DNA of 64,000 nt from Exiguobacterium sp. KRL4. Lineage in GTDB: Bacteria; Bacillota; Bacilli; Exiguobacteriales; Exiguobacteriaceae. The notes beneath the pieces were generated by a model. That model ran no database searches. It was not told the DNA's origin and worked only from the letters and a program-made list of their open reading frames with translations. The stretch's first letter is position 1. Every line of letters starts with the position of its first letter. This document shows, in pieces, positions 1-12,517 of the stretch. The stretch lies in the NCBI RefSeq assembly GCF_001870785.1, contig NZ_MOLV01000004.1:124001-188000 (forward strand). The letters are read 5' to 3'. Position numbers and translations under genes: made by a program.

Positions 1-225
1 GATTATCATCAGCACTACGGATTGACTCACAAACGGATGGAACTGCTTCGTCCAAGCGCCATCATCTTACATCCTGCTCCCATCAATCGTGGTGTTGAAA
101 TTGCTGGAGAACTCGTCGAACATCCACAATCACGGATCTTTGATCAGATGACGAACGGTGTATTTGCACGAATGGCGATTTTAGAACGGGCTTTTGAGAC
201 CTCAACGACAAAGGAGACGATATAA
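1..225 (+). CDS. pyrB: Aspartate carbamoyltransferase catalytic chain, 3' end only
   Basis: The reading frame is open from the first base and ends with TAA at 223-225. It gives about 74 residues of the C-terminal ornithine/aspartate-binding domain of aspartate carbamoyltransferase, which condenses carbamoyl phosphate with aspartate in step two of UMP synthesis. The HPAPINRG segment and the closing helix with [13 protein letters not shown] are typical of the family's C-terminus. The start and the carbamoyl-phosphate domain lie upstream of the window. The next gene, pyrC, begins one base after the stop, as in the Bacillus pyr operon, so translational coupling is likely. Any PyrR-type attenuator would be upstream and is not visible. 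Confidence 0.93.
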   Translation, partial: DYHQHYGLTHKRMELLRPSAIILHPAPINRGVEIAGELVEHPQSRIFDQMTNGVFARMAILERAFETSTTKETI

Positions 226-226
226 G

Positions 227-1498
227 ATGGCAATCCGAATTGATCATGCAAAGTGGTACAAAAATGGGGAACTGCAAGAGTCGAGCATTCGCATCGAAAA
301 TGGCGTCTTTACGGATCTCTATACGACACCAATCGAGACGGATCAGGTGATTGATGCAAAAGATTATTTGGTTGCACCTGGTTTTGTTGATATCCACGTC
401 CATTTACGCGAACCGGGCGGCGAGCATAAAGAGACGATCGCGACCGGGACGGCAGCAGCGGCAGCAGGCGGGTTTACGACGATTTGTCCGATGCCCAACA
501 CACGACCGGTTCCGGACGATCGGGAGACGCTTGACGCACTTGTTAAAAAGATTGAAGAGACGGCATCCGTCCGTGTTTTCCCTTATGCGGCGATTTCAAA
601 AAATCAGCTAGGGCAGGAACTCGTCGCGTTCGAACAGTTGACCGATGCCTTCGCCTTCACGGATGACGGAGTGGGTGTCCAAAGTGCTGCCGTCATGCGA
701 GAAGCGATGACACGCGCTGTTGCCGTCAATAAAAGTATCATCGCCCATTGTGAGGATGATTCGCTCAAGGCAGGTTGTGTCCATGAAGGGGCATACAGCC
801 GACGAGAAGGATTACAAGGGATTCCATCACTCGCGGAAAGCATTCATATCGCCCGCGATGTCTTGATTGCGGAAGCGACCGGTTGTCATTATCATGTCTG
901 TCATGTTTCGACGAAGGAATCCGTCCGGGTGATCCGGGATGCGAAACGGGCAGGCACTCGGGTGACGGCGGAAGTCACGCCGCATCATCTTGTCTTGACG
1001 GAGGACGACATCGTCGGACGCGATCCAAACTTCAAGATGAACCCGCCACTTCGGAACGAAGCAGATCGCCAAGCCCTGCTCGAAGGTCTACTGGACGGGA
1101 CAATCGATTGTATCGCGACCGATCATGCCCCGCATGCAGCAGAGGAAAAAGCACTTGGTATCGAGCGCGCACCGTTCGGAATTACTGGATTTGAGACGGC
1201 CTTTCCCCTGCTTTATACGAAACTGGTCGAACCCGGTATCTTACCGCTTGACCGGTTGTTGGACTGGATGTCACGCAGACCGGCCGATTTGTTTGCTTTA
1301 CCGTACGGACGGATTGAAGTCGGCGCACCCGCCGATCTTGTCCTGCTCGACCTTCAGACGGCTCGAACGGTACAACCGGACCAGTTTCTCTCGAAAGGGA
1401 AAAACACACCATTTCGTGGGGAACAATTAACGGGCTACCCGATCTTGACGCTCGTCGGTGGAGAAATTGTATTCAAGGGGGAAATGACACATGTCTAA
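227..1498 (+). CDS. pyrC: Dihydroorotase
   Basis: 423-residue amidohydrolase that cyclises carbamoyl aspartate to dihydroorotate, step three of UMP synthesis. Metal-binding DIHVHLRE (H57, H59) lies near the N-terminus, AHCEDD near residue 174, the HYHVCHVS segment at 221-228, and the catalytic DHAPH at 299-303. This is the Gram-positive class I type. I chose ATG 227 because AAAGGAG lies just upstream at about 210-216 and the gene then starts one base after the pyrB stop. An in-frame upstream start at 194 would run into pyrB and has no ribosome-binding site. The 3' end overlaps carA by 8 bases. Confidence 0.96.
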   Translation: MAIRIDHAKWYKNGELQESSIRIENGVFTDLYTTPIETDQVIDAKDYLVAPGFVDIHVHLREPGGEHKETIATGTAAAAAGGFTTICPMPNTRPVPDDRETLDALVKKIEETASVRVFPYAAISKNQLGQELVAFEQLTDAFAFTDDGVGVQSAAVMREAMTRAVAVNKSIIAHCEDDSLKAGCVHEGAYSRREGLQGIPSLAESIHIARDVLIAEATGCHYHVCHVSTKESVRVIRDAKRAGTRVTAEVTPHHLVLTEDDIVGRDPNFKMNPPLRNEADRQALLEGLLDGTIDCIATDHAPHAAEEKALGIERAPFGITGFETAFPLLYTKLVEPGILPLDRLLDWMSRRPADLFALPYGRIEVGAPADLVLLDLQTARTVQPDQFLSKGKNTPFRGEQLTGYPILTLVGGEIVFKGEMTHV

Positions 1499-2579
1499 AC
1501 GGACGTTGATTTTAGAGGATGGAATGGTTTTTGAAGGAGAAGCGTTTGGTTCGAGCGAGGTGACGATGGGAGAGGTGGTCTTCCAGACGGGGATGACAGG
1601 GTATCAAGAGATGTTATCCGATCCTTCCTACTGTGATCAAATGATTGTTTTAACCAATCCGTTGATTGGCAACTACGGCATGAACCGCGATGACTATGAA
1701 ACGACCCGACCACTTGCGAAAGCGCTGATTGTCCGGGAAGTCTGTCACACACCATCGAACTTCCGCTCCCAGACGTCTCTTGCAGCGGCATTAGAGGAGT
1801 TCAACATTCCCGGGCTGACAGGAATCGATACCCGTCAGTTGACCCGACATTTGCGCTCAAAAGGAGTCATGCGGGGACTCCTCGTCGATGGAGCGTATGA
1901 TTTGTCCGAGCAACTGAAACGGATTCAACAGATGACGCTTGCGACCGATCAAGTCAAGCGGGCTTCGACGGAACGGGCCTATGTCATTCCGGGTGCCGGT
2001 CCCCGGATCGTACTTGTTGATTTCGGCGCCAAACTCGGCATCATCCGAGAATTGGTCCGACGCGGATGCGAGGTCGTCGTCGTCCCGCACGACGTGACGG
2101 CAAAGGAAGTGTTGCGTTACGTACCAGACGGTGTCATGTTATCGAACGGTCCCGGGAATCCAAAAGATGTCCCGACGGCGATTCCCTTAATTCAAGAACT
2201 GACCGGTCAAGTCGTCATCTTCGGAATCTGTCTCGGTCATCAATTGATTGCTTTGGCGCATGGAGCAGATACGTTTAAGTTACCGTTTGGTCACCGTGGA
2301 GCGAACCATCCGGTCGAAGATCTTCAAACGGGACAAGTCAGTATCACGTCACAAAATCATGGTTATGCTGTCGAAGAACAGTCGCTGGTCGGGGTGGATC
2401 TCAAGCTGACGCACCGAGCAATCAATGATGGGACTGTCGAAGGCATCCGGCATACGACCCACCCCGTCTTTTCCGTCCAATATCATCCGGAAGCATCGCC
2501 AGGACCGATGGATGCCAATGATTTATTTGATCAATTTTTAACAGAAATCACGAATCAACAGGAGGTCTCTCATGCCTAA
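1491..2579 (+). CDS. carA: Carbamoyl-phosphate synthase small (glutaminase) chain
   Basis: 362 residues, the usual length. It hydrolyses glutamine and channels ammonia to CarB. The N-terminal CPSase small-chain domain (about 1-165) is followed by a class I glutamine amidotransferase domain with the nucleophile in GICLGH (C247) and partners H332 and E334 in YHPEASPGP. It overlaps pyrC and carB by 8 bases each, so the three are probably translationally coupled. In B. subtilis this pyrimidine-dedicated copy is called pyrAA; whether a second arginine-specific copy exists elsewhere cannot be told from this window. Confidence 0.96.
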   Translation: MSKRTLILEDGMVFEGEAFGSSEVTMGEVVFQTGMTGYQEMLSDPSYCDQMIVLTNPLIGNYGMNRDDYETTRPLAKALIVREVCHTPSNFRSQTSLAAALEEFNIPGLTGIDTRQLTRHLRSKGVMRGLLVDGAYDLSEQLKRIQQMTLATDQVKRASTERAYVIPGAGPRIVLVDFGAKLGIIRELVRRGCEVVVVPHDVTAKEVLRYVPDGVMLSNGPGNPKDVPTAIPLIQELTGQVVIFGICLGHQLIALAHGADTFKLPFGHRGANHPVEDLQTGQVSITSQNHGYAVEEQSLVGVDLKLTHRAINDGTVEGIRHTTHPVFSVQYHPEASPGPMDANDLFDQFLTEITNQQEVSHA

Positions 2580-5500
2580 ACGTCAAGATATTCAAAAGAT
2601 TCTCGTTATCGGGTCCGGTCCAATTGTCATCGGACAAGCGGCAGAATTTGATTATGCCGGAACACAAGCCTGCCAAGCCTTAAAAGAGGAAGGGTACGAA
2701 GTTGTTCTCGTTAACTCCAATCCGGCGACCATCATGACGGATCCGACAGTAGCGGACCGCGTGTACATCGAACCGTTACAAGCAGAATTTGTATCCCGGA
2801 TCATCCGGAAAGAACGTCCCGATGCGTTACTCGCGACACTCGGCGGACAAACAGGTCTGAATCTCGCCGTTGAACTGGATCGACTGGGTGTTCTTGCCGA
2901 ATATGGCGTCGAGCTACTTGGGACAAAACTGACGGCGATTGAGGAAGCGGAAGATCGTGATTTGTTCAGAAAATTGATGTTTAGACTCGGACACGGTGTT
3001 CCGGAAAGTGAGATCGTGCATACGGTCGAAGAAGCCGAACAATTTTGTGCGAAAATCGGTCTGCCGATCATCATTCGACCGGCGTATACGCTCGGTGGAA
3101 CTGGTGGCGGAATCGCTGAAACGATGGACGAGTTCATCCGGATTGTCGAAGGTGGACTCAAAGCCAGTCCGGCGACACAAGTCTTACTTGAAAGATCAAT
3201 TGCCGGTATGAAAGAAGTCGAATTTGAAGTCATGCGTGACGCGACGAACCAGGCCATCATCGTCTGTGCGATGGAAAACTTTGATCCGGTCGGCGTCCAC
3301 ACGGGCGATTCCATCGTCTTTGCCCCGACCCAAACGTTATCCGACCGCGATTATCAGATGATGCGCAACGTGTCGCTTGATATCATTCGCGCGCTTGGTA
3401 TCGAAGGCGGATGTAACATCCAATTCGCGTTAGATCCGGCGAGCTTCACGTATTATGTCATCGAAGTGAATCCACGGGTGTCCCGTTCTTCAGCACTGGC
3501 TTCGAAAGCGACGGGTTATCCGATTGCCAAACTGGCTGCTAAAATCGCCGTCGGGTATGCCTTATCCGAGTTGAAAAATCCGATTACGGAAACGAGTTTT
3601 GCCTCGTTTGAACCGGCACTCGACTATGTCGTCGCAAAGATTCCCCGCTGGCCGTTTGATAAGTTTGAATCGGCCGACCGGACTCTCGGCACCCAAATGA
3701 AAGCGACGGGGGAAGTCATGGCAATGGGACGGACAATGGAGGAAGCCTTGCTTAAAGCAGTCCGTTCGCTTGAAATCGGTCAATCCGATTTACACATGAC
3801 ACGTTTTGCTGAAATGAAGGAAGCCGACCTGCTCCACCATATCGTCAAAGCGACGGACGAACGACTGTTTGCCCTCTATGCCGGTATCGAACGCGGTTAT
3901 ACAGTCGAACAGCTGCACGAATGGACGAACATCGACCGGTTGTTCTTAGAAAAACTGCATCATATCTACCGAATTGAACAAGATATTGTCAAGCAGGGAT
4001 TGACGCAAGAGCGGCTGCGGCATGCGAAACGGTATGGCTTCAGTGATGTGATGCTCGCCCGGATCACGAAACAAACCGAGACGGCTGTCCGGCATGTCCG
4101 AAACGAAGCGGAACTGCATCCGGTCTATAAAATGGTTGACACCTGTGCAGCGGAATTTGCGTCCGATACACCGTATTACTATGGCACGTATGAGGTCGAA
4201 AATGAGGCGACACCAACGACACGGCCGTCGATTCTTGTCCTCGGTTCGGGACCGATCCGGATCGGACAAGGTGTGGAGTTTGATTACGCGACGGTTCATT
4301 CCATTCAAGCGATTCGCGAAGCGGGATATGAAGCCATCATCGTCAACAATAATCCGGAGACGGTCTCAACCGATTTCTCGATTTCCGACCGCCTGTATTT
4401 TGAACCGTTGACGACGGAGGATGTGCTGGAAGTCATCCGAAACGAACAGCCGATCGGGGTCATCGTTCAATTCGGCGGACAGACGGCAATCAATCTCGCC
4501 GAATCGCTTGAAGCGGAAGGGGTTAAAATTCTTGGAACGGCGCTTGAGGATCTGGACCGGGCAGAAGACCGGAAACAGTTTGAAGCGGCATTGACACAGC
4601 TTGAAATTCCGCAACCTCCTGGGAAAACTGCCGTCACCGTGGCAGAAGCGACAGAAGCGGCAAACGAGCTCGGATACCCGGTCCTCGTCCGCCCGTCTTA
4701 TGTCCTCGGCGGACGCGCGATGGAAATCGTCTACGGAGAACAGGAACTGGAACATTATATGAAACATGCCGTCATCGCCTCACCGGAACGTCCGGTTCTC
4801 GTCGACCGTTATTTGACCGGAATGGAGCTTGAGGTGGATGCGATTTGTGACGGAGAAGATGTCGTTATCCCTGGGATCATGGAACATATTGAACGGGCCG
4901 GCGTCCACTCCGGGGATTCAATCGGTGTCTATCCGCCGCAACGGGTACCACAAACGATTAAGGACTTGATCGTCGACTATACGACACGAATTGCCAAAGC
5001 TTTCCGGATTAAAGGATTACTCAACATTCAATTCGTCTTCGCGGACGGAGAGCTGTATGTGCTCGAAGTCAATCCGCGGGCAAGCCGGACAGTACCGTTC
5101 ATCTCAAAAGTCACGGGATTACCGGTTGCACGGTTGGCGACGAATGTCATCTTAGGGGATACGCTCGCTTCTTACGGATTGACGAGCGGTGTCTTACCGG
5201 AAGAAGAACTGGTCTCTGTTAAAGTGCCGGTCTTCTCCTTTGCGAAGCTGAAGGAAGTCGACCCGTCGCTCGGACCGGAAATGAAATCGACCGGAGAAGT
5301 CATTGGAACGGACCGGACACTCGAAAAAGCACTCTACAAAGGGTTGCTGGCGTCCGGCATGGCGATTCCAGAACATGGGCGGGTCTTACTGACTGTCGCG
5401 GATCAGGATAAACAGGAAATGCTCGATCTCGCCAAACGCTTTACGGCACTCGGCTTTACACTCCTCGCAACTGCTGGAACAGCAGGATTCTTATCCGAAC

Positions 5501-5780
5501 AGGGATTACGCGTCCAAGTCGTCGGAAAAATCGGTTCAGAAAAAGGATCGATGCTTGATCTGATTGAAAAAGCGGAAGTCGAATACGTCATCAATACGAT
5601 GAGTCGTGATTCGCAAGTCACGAAAGACGGCTTCATCATTCGCCGGGCGGCAGCAGAAAACAATGTCGTCTGTCTGACCTCACTTGATACAGCGGAAGCG
5701 TTGTTACGGGTCATCGAAAGTCTGTCCTTTGAAGCGAGTCCGATTCAGCAGTTCGATTACATGAAAAAGGCGGTGACTCG

Positions 5781-5784
<4 letters not shown>
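2572..5784 (+). CDS. carB: Carbamoyl-phosphate synthase large chain
   Basis: 1070 residues, the normal size. It makes carbamoyl phosphate from bicarbonate, ammonia and two ATP. Two homologous ATP-grasp halves are visible, each opening with a GSGPI(V/R)IGQ nucleotide-fold motif (near residues 14 and 560) and each carrying a [20 protein letters not shown] loop. The C-terminal ~130 residues form the MGS-like allosteric domain, with ATAGTAGFL and a nucleotide-sensing region. An AGGAGG sequence at about 2561-2566 precedes the ATG. It overlaps pyrK by 4 bases. No frame disturbance was seen. Confidence 0.97.
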
Positions 5785-8107
<2,323 letters not shown>

Positions 8108-8111
<4 letters not shown>

Positions 8112-8752
8112 ATCAACTCGCGAAGGCTTTACTCGAAATCGAAGCGGTCACGTTAGCACCGACTACACCCTATACATGGGCGAGTGGATTGCGCTCCCCG
8201 ATTTATTGCGACAACCGGCTGACCTTATCCAGTCCGGCGGTCCGGACGTTGATTGCCGACCAACTGGCGGAACGAATCCGACCATTGAACGCCGATGTCA
8301 TCGCCGGGACGGCGACAGCGGGCATTCCGCATGCGGCGCTGGTCGCAGAACGACTGGGTCTTCCAATGATTTATATCCGCGGGAGTGCGAAGGGACACGG
8401 GAAAGGAAATCAGATTGAAGGACGTCTGCAAGCCGGACAACGCGTCGTCGTCGTGGAAGATTTATTGTCGACAGGGATGTCTTCGATCGAAGCCACACAA
8501 GCGGTCGAAGCAGCAGGAGCAACTGTCGTCCGGATTCAGGCCATCTTCTCTTACGGTATGTCACGACTGAAGGAAAACTTAACGGTTGCCGAAGTGGAAG
8601 CGGACGCTTTACTGACGTTTACGGAATTACTGGAGACGGCTGTCGAGACGGCTTACATTTCAAAAAAAGAACAGGACGCTTTACGGACCTGGTCAGTCGA
8701 TCCGGTGAAGTGGAGTGAAGCGTTCCTAGCGGTCAGCAAACAAAATGGATGA
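8108..8752 (+). CDS. pyrE: Orotate phosphoribosyltransferase
   Basis: 214-residue type I phosphoribosyltransferase joining orotate and PRPP to give OMP. The PRPP-binding motif VVVEDLLSTGMSS spans 114-126. The flexible catalytic loop RGSAKGHGKG is at 91-100. The start at 8108 follows AAGGGGATAAAACA and overlaps the pyrF stop by 4 bases. It is the last gene of the pyr operon: a spacer with a possible terminator follows, and the next gene is unrelated. Confidence 0.95.
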
Positions 8753-8822
8753 CGGCATCGTTAGCAAAGTCACCCGAGCATGGCGGAAAAGATGAGAATC
8801 GTCCGTCATGTGTTCTTTTTTT
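8747..8822 (+). terminator. Possible terminator of the pyr operon
   Basis: A perfect 7-base inverted repeat, ATGACGG at the pyrE stop and CCGTCAT at about 8802-8808, precedes a run of T interrupted by one C and one G. The loop is long (about 48 bases) and the stem short, so termination is plausible but not compelling. The T run is directly followed by TGATACACTG, which could be an extended -10 for the GNAT gene. Confidence 0.4.
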
Positions 8823-8859
8823 TGATACACTGAAAACAAAGAAAAGGAGCTGTTTTCAG

Positions 8860-9669
8860 ATGTTGACCCATTATCGCGATTATGAGAGCTTCAAACAGGT
8901 TGCCGTCCCGATACTCGAACGACGACCCGATGTCCACCAGTTGCCGCTCGGCATACTGGAGCGGGGAGATGTGCCGATCTTGATGGCGATTGCGGAAGAG
9001 GGAGACCGGACAATCGTTGTCCTGCAAACGATTGAAGAGCAGGCGATCCTGGCAGGTGATGTCTTTACATACGAAGGAATTCGAAAGTTATCGCGGATTT
9101 TGAACTGTCCCGGATATGTCGGTGAGCAGGCGATCATCGAGCCGTTGCTTGCTTCGCACAGCCCGTTTCAAATCAAGATGGATCAAGGGATTTATGCTTT
9201 GACGACGGTCATTCCTCCCGTGACGCTCGACTACGAATTCCGTTTGGTCGAGGAACGATTTGCGAAGCAGGCCGTTGCGTTTGGCTGGTCATTCATCCAG
9301 GAGACCGGTGCCCTGCCGGCGACGGAACGAAGCCGACTGAAGAATGAACAAACGATTCGAAAACATATTCAGGCCGAAACCTTGTTTGGTTTGTTTGACG
9401 GTGACCAGTTGCTCGCGATGGCTTCATCCAGTCGACCAACTTCATCCGGAGTGACGATTTCATATGTCTTCACCCCGCAAAAATGGCGAAAACAAGGGAT
9501 TGCCTCTTACTTAGTGGCATGTCTGTCCGAATATTTGTTACAACGGTATCCGATGGTGTCGCTGTACACGGACTGGTCCAATCCGACGTCGAATAAGATT
9601 TATCAAGCAGTCGGCTTTGAACTCGTCGGACGTTCAGTACAAATTACGAAACGTCCGAAATACCAATGA
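8860..9669 (+). CDS. GNAT-family N-acetyltransferase of unknown substrate
   Basis: 269 residues from ATG 8860, which is preceded by AAAGGAG at about 8842-8848. Residues about 1-120 form an N-terminal region of unclear homology. The C-terminal half is a GCN5-related acetyltransferase: a strand (ISYVFTP), the acetyl-CoA pyrophosphate loop in the form KWRKQGIAS, and the closing YTDWSNPTSNKIYQAVGF signature. The substrate could be a small molecule or a protein amine; nothing here decides. It stands alone between the pyr operon and a bidirectional terminator. Confidence 0.8.
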   Translation: MLTHYRDYESFKQVAVPILERRPDVHQLPLGILERGDVPILMAIAEEGDRTIVVLQTIEEQAILAGDVFTYEGIRKLSRILNCPGYVGEQAIIEPLLASHSPFQIKMDQGIYALTTVIPPVTLDYEFRLVEERFAKQAVAFGWSFIQETGALPATERSRLKNEQTIRKHIQAETLFGLFDGDQLLAMASSSRPTSSGVTISYVFTPQKWRKQGIASYLVACLSEYLLQRYPMVSLYTDWSNPTSNKIYQAVGFELVGRSVQITKRPKYQ

Positions 9670-9685
9670 CCGGATGACGGCATGA

Positions 9686-9734
9686 AAAACAGCTGCGCTT
9701 TCCTGAATCAGGAGGAAGCGCAGCTGTTTTTTTG
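9686..9734. terminator. Bidirectional intrinsic terminator
   Basis: A stem of about 15 pairs (AACAGCTGCGCTTTCC with GGAAGCGCAGCTGTT) is flanked by AAAAA on the left and TTTTTTT on the right. It lies between the convergent GNAT gene and the oxidoreductase gene, so it can serve both strands. Confidence 0.88.
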
Positions 9735-9750
9735 ATAGAAATAAGATAAT

Positions 9751-10722
9751 TTAAAACGTCGCAATGATTTTCCCGCGGACGTGGCGTTCTGACAGACGTT
9801 GTAAGCCTTTGACAATGTCTGCCGCTGGAAGTTCTTCCGTGACGAGCGAATCCAGTTCTTTTGCAGCAACAAGCTTTAGAAGCTCACGCGCCATATGACC
9901 GAGATTCCGGATGGCGCGGTCATCATCGCTCGCATAAGCAGCAGCGAGTGCGACTTCATGGATCGACGGTGAGAGCGTGAATGGTTTGACGACCGATTGA
10001 TCGGGACCACCGGCGATGAAGGCAAGTTGACCGGAAAAAGCGAGTCGTCCGAGATCAGCTGTTGCTTCGTCTCGACCTACCGTGTTGAAAATCAAATCAG
10101 CACCACGACCGTTCGTCCAGCCTCGGATGACTTCCGTCACGTTCTCTTTTTTATAGTCGATGGCAAGATCCGCACCGAGGTTCTTGACCCAATCGTGATT
10201 CTCCGTCGAGGCAGTCGTCGCGACGGAAAGTCCGAGACGTTTGGCGAGTTGGATCCCGATCCCGCCGACACCACCCGCACCGGCGTGAATGAGGATAGTT
10301 TCTTTGCCGGTCGTGTTCATCTTCTGAACGATTGCTTCATACGCTGTCATCCCGGCACAAAGAATCGCGGCTGCCTCCGAAAAGCTGACAGCGTCCGGAA
10401 TTTTGGCCAAAGCACGGGCGTCGACGACGGCATATTCCGCAAAAGCCCCGTTTTTTTGTAGATTCGTATGAATCGCCACACGTTCTCCGACTTGGATATC
10501 CGTTACGTCTGTACCTACCTGTTCGACGATACCAGTCAAATCAACACCCGGAATATGCGGATACGTCCAAGCAGGATTCTTCGTCGCTTTGTAGTCGACC
10601 GGATTCAGGGCGACGGCTTGGACACGAATCAAGGCTTCACCTGTTGAGGGAGCCGGTGTTTTGACATCCGTATACACCCAATTTTCGATCGTTGTTCCTG
10701 TTTCATTGAGCCATGCTTTCAT
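9751..10722 (-). CDS. NAD(P)H quinone oxidoreductase-like medium-chain dehydrogenase
   Basis: 323 residues of the zinc-independent medium-chain reductase family (quinone/enone reductases). The N-terminal GroES-like part contains LNPVDYK and PHIPGVDLTG. The Rossmann fold has a dinucleotide loop HAGAGGVGGIG at 146-156. No catalytic or structural zinc cysteine set is present, which separates it from true alcohol dehydrogenases. It lies two bases downstream of a VOC-family gene, and a HxlR regulator is divergent, a context suggesting defence against quinones or reactive carbonyls. The exact substrate is unknown. Confidence 0.87.
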   Translation of the reverse strand: MKAWLNETGTTIENWVYTDVKTPAPSTGEALIRVQAVALNPVDYKATKNPAWTYPHIPGVDLTGIVEQVGTDVTDIQVGERVAIHTNLQKNGAFAEYAVVDARALAKIPDAVSFSEAAAILCAGMTAYEAIVQKMNTTGKETILIHAGAGGVGGIGIQLAKRLGLSVATTASTENHDWVKNLGADLAIDYKKENVTEVIRGWTNGRGADLIFNTVGRDEATADLGRLAFSGQLAFIAGGPDQSVVKPFTLSPSIHEVALAAAYASDDDRAIRNLGHMARELLKLVAAKELDSLVTEELPAADIVKGLQRLSERHVRGKIIATF

Positions 10723-10724
10723 GA

Positions 10725-11216
10725 TTAATACGCTCCTTCCGAGTAGGTCAATTCATAAGAATGGGAGTAGAGTTCAACCAGGTTGCCGAACGGATCTTCG
10801 CAGTAGACCATCCGGTAGGGTTTTTCGCCCGGATAATATTCACGGATCGGCATCCGTTGTTTGCCGCCGTGCGCGATGATTTTTTCGACCATGCCTTCGA
10901 TATCGGGATCTTGGATCGAATAATGGAAAATACCGGTCTTCCAGAATTCAAAGTTGTTTTCCGGTTGTTCGTTGTTCGGGAACTCAAACAATTCGATCCC
11001 GACCCGGTCACCCGTCGCCATGTGGGCAATGCGGAATTTCTCCCAGCCTGCTCCGAAGACATCCGTGCACATGACGCCGATCGGCGAATCATCCTCCACG
11101 ACATCAGATGGTTCCATGATGATGTACCACCCCATCACCTCTGAGTAAAACGAAATGGCTTGTTCGAGATTCGGGACAGACAGTCCGATATGCGAAAAAT
11201 TACGTGGATAGGTCAT
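10725..11216 (-). CDS. VOC (glyoxalase/dioxygenase) superfamily protein
   Basis: 163 residues with two beta-alpha-beta3 modules. H9 (HIGLSVPN), E75, H98 (FHYSIQDPD) and E148 (DPFGNLVELY) occupy positions expected for metal ligands of glyoxalase-type enzymes. It starts at ATG 11216 (minus strand), with AAAGGAGATCG upstream. It is almost certainly co-transcribed with the adjacent quinone-oxidoreductase-like gene. It could be a lactoylglutathione lyase-like isomerase, a thiol transferase or an extradiol dioxygenase. The paired-module fold and HxlR neighbour recall the catDE/catR and yodB-linked systems of Bacillus. Confidence 0.8.
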   Translation of the reverse strand: MTYPRNFSHIGLSVPNLEQAISFYSEVMGWYIIMEPSDVVEDDSPIGVMCTDVFGAGWEKFRIAHMATGDRVGIELFEFPNNEQPENNFEFWKTGIFHYSIQDPDIEGMVEKIIAHGGKQRMPIREYYPGEKPYRMVYCEDPFGNLVELYSHSYELTYSEGAY

Positions 11217-11241
11217 ACCATCGATCTCCTTTGCTTTTTGA

Positions 11242-11270
11242 TTTACGACAACGATAACTTACGATACACT
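11242..11270 (+). promoter_or_regulatory. Candidate sigma-A promoter for the HxlR gene
   Basis: TTTACG at 11242-11247 and TACACT at 11265-11270 are separated by 17 bases, each matching four of six consensus positions. TTACGA occurs twice, at 11243 and 11260. Downstream, around 11278-11303, TAGT and ACTA half-sites flank about 16 bases and could be a regulator site. All by eye. Confidence 0.35.
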
Positions 11271-11322
11271 CGACTGCATAGTACGCACTTTGAAGTAACT
11301 ACCTGAAGGAGAGACAGAAGCA

Positions 11323-11622
11323 ATGACGACAGAACAATTTCCAGTCAACCGGGCGCTTGCCATCATCGGCGGAAAATGGCGTCCACAGTTATATTGCACG
11401 TTAGAGGACGGTCCGAAACGTTTTTTAGAGTTGCAACGCGCGATTCCCGGAATTTCGAGGAAAGTCTTGACCGATCAATTAAAGGAGCTCGAACGGCTCG
11501 GGATGGTCGAACGGATTGAATTTGACGAAGCTGTCTTACATGTCGAGTACCGGTTGACAGACGCCGCTTATACGTTACAACCGGCGATGAAAGGTTTATG
11601 TGCCTGGGGAGAAGGGAACTAA
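11323..11622 (+). CDS. HxlR-family winged-helix transcriptional regulator
   Basis: 99 residues; MarR/HxlR-type winged helix with the hallmark [10 protein letters not shown] (15-24) and the recognition region [21 protein letters not shown] (44-64). It is divergent from the VOC/oxidoreductase pair and is the obvious candidate repressor of that pair. Most HxlR proteins that sense quinones have an N-terminal Cys-Pro just before the first helix; here the position reads Phe-Pro (F6-P7), and the only cysteines are C25 and C93. The 3' end runs to a stop 40 bases before the next gene. AAGGAGAGA precedes the ATG. Confidence 0.9.
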   Translation: MTTEQFPVNRALAIIGGKWRPQLYCTLEDGPKRFLELQRAIPGISRKVLTDQLKELERLGMVERIEFDEAVLHVEYRLTDAAYTLQPAMKGLCAWGEGN

Positions 11623-11662
11623 TCTTTCTGTTGATATCATTAATCTCAGGAGGTTATTTCAC

Positions 11663-12352
11663 ATGAAGTTGACTTATCACGGACAGTCTACCGTCACGAT
11701 CGAAACGAACGGACAACATATCGTCATTGATCCGTTTTTCAGCGGCAACGATCAGGCGATGACAAAACCGGAAGACGTCAAAGCGGATTTCATTTTGCTG
11801 ACACACGCGCATGCTGACCATATGTTGGATGCGGAAGCGATCGCAAAATCCACAGGCGCAACGATTGTTGCCACACACGAACTGGCGACTTACCTCAGTT
11901 TTAAAGGACTGAACGTCCATCCGATGAATCTGGGCGGACAATTTGAATTTCCGTTCGGGAAAGTCAAGATGACACAAGCCTTCCACTCTTCGAGCATCAT
12001 CGACGAAGAAAAGCAGACGATCACATATATGGGAATGCCGGCCGGCTTCTTATTGACGATCGAAGACAAAGTCATCTATCATGCCGGTGATACGGCACTA
12101 TTTGGTGATATGGCGTTGTATGGCGCGCACAACGATATTGATCTTGCCTTCTTACCGATTGGGGATAACTATACGATGGGACCAGAAGATGCCTTGATTG
12201 CGGCAGACATGTTGCAAGCGAAAGCCGTCGTCCCGGTCCATTACGATACGTTCGATTTGATCAAGCAGGATGCCGGTGCCTTTTGTGAAAGCTTAGAAGC
12301 ACAAGGACAGACAGGACATCTTTTAACGATTGACCAATCTTTGGAGCTATAA
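11663..12352 (+). CDS. UPF0173-type metal-dependent hydrolase (metallo-beta-lactamase fold)
   Basis: 229 residues, the usual length for the UPF0173/YtkL group. The dinuclear metal motif is HAHADH at 48-53. Later ligands are visible in HAGDT and [11 protein letters not shown] 11663 follows AGGAGG at 11649-11654; a longer reading from 11600 overlaps the HxlR gene and lacks a ribosome-binding site. The physiological substrate of the group is not known. It may be co-transcribed with the HxlR gene upstream, because no terminator separates them. Confidence 0.9.
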   Translation: MKLTYHGQSTVTIETNGQHIVIDPFFSGNDQAMTKPEDVKADFILLTHAHADHMLDAEAIAKSTGATIVATHELATYLSFKGLNVHPMNLGGQFEFPFGKVKMTQAFHSSSIIDEEKQTITYMGMPAGFLLTIEDKVIYHAGDTALFGDMALYGAHNDIDLAFLPIGDNYTMGPEDALIAADMLQAKAVVPVHYDTFDLIKQDAGAFCESLEAQGQTGHLLTIDQSLEL

Positions 12353-12360
12353 CATAAGCG

Positions 12361-12397
12361 GAGAGAGTGATTCCTGATAGGGAATGCTCTCTTTTTT
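12361..12397 (+). terminator. Intrinsic terminator after the UPF0173 gene
   Basis: GAGAGTGATTCC and GGAATGCTCTC form an imperfect stem around a short loop, followed by TTTTTT. Confidence 0.75.
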
Positions 12398-12517
12398 GAT
12401 GCGCTCCATCTTCCGCCCGATGGCAATATGTGAAACATTTCGTATGATGAAGAAGGAATGTTGACAGACGAATCATAAATTCGGAATAATGGGAGAGAAT
12501 TGGATGGAGGTAGACCG

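Noticed and set aside
2652-3314. Long minus-strand open frame (220 codons) inside carB
   Set aside because: Antisense shadow of a strongly coding gene; serine- and proline-rich composition without recognisable motif and no ribosome-binding site.
8860-9240. The N-terminal half of the GNAT gene as a separate second domain of known type
   Set aside because: No family motif could be recognised with confidence, so it is left as unassigned.
9997-10461. Plus-strand 154-codon open frame opposite the oxidoreductase gene
   Set aside because: Antisense of the NAD(P)-binding domain, low-complexity composition, no ribosome-binding site.
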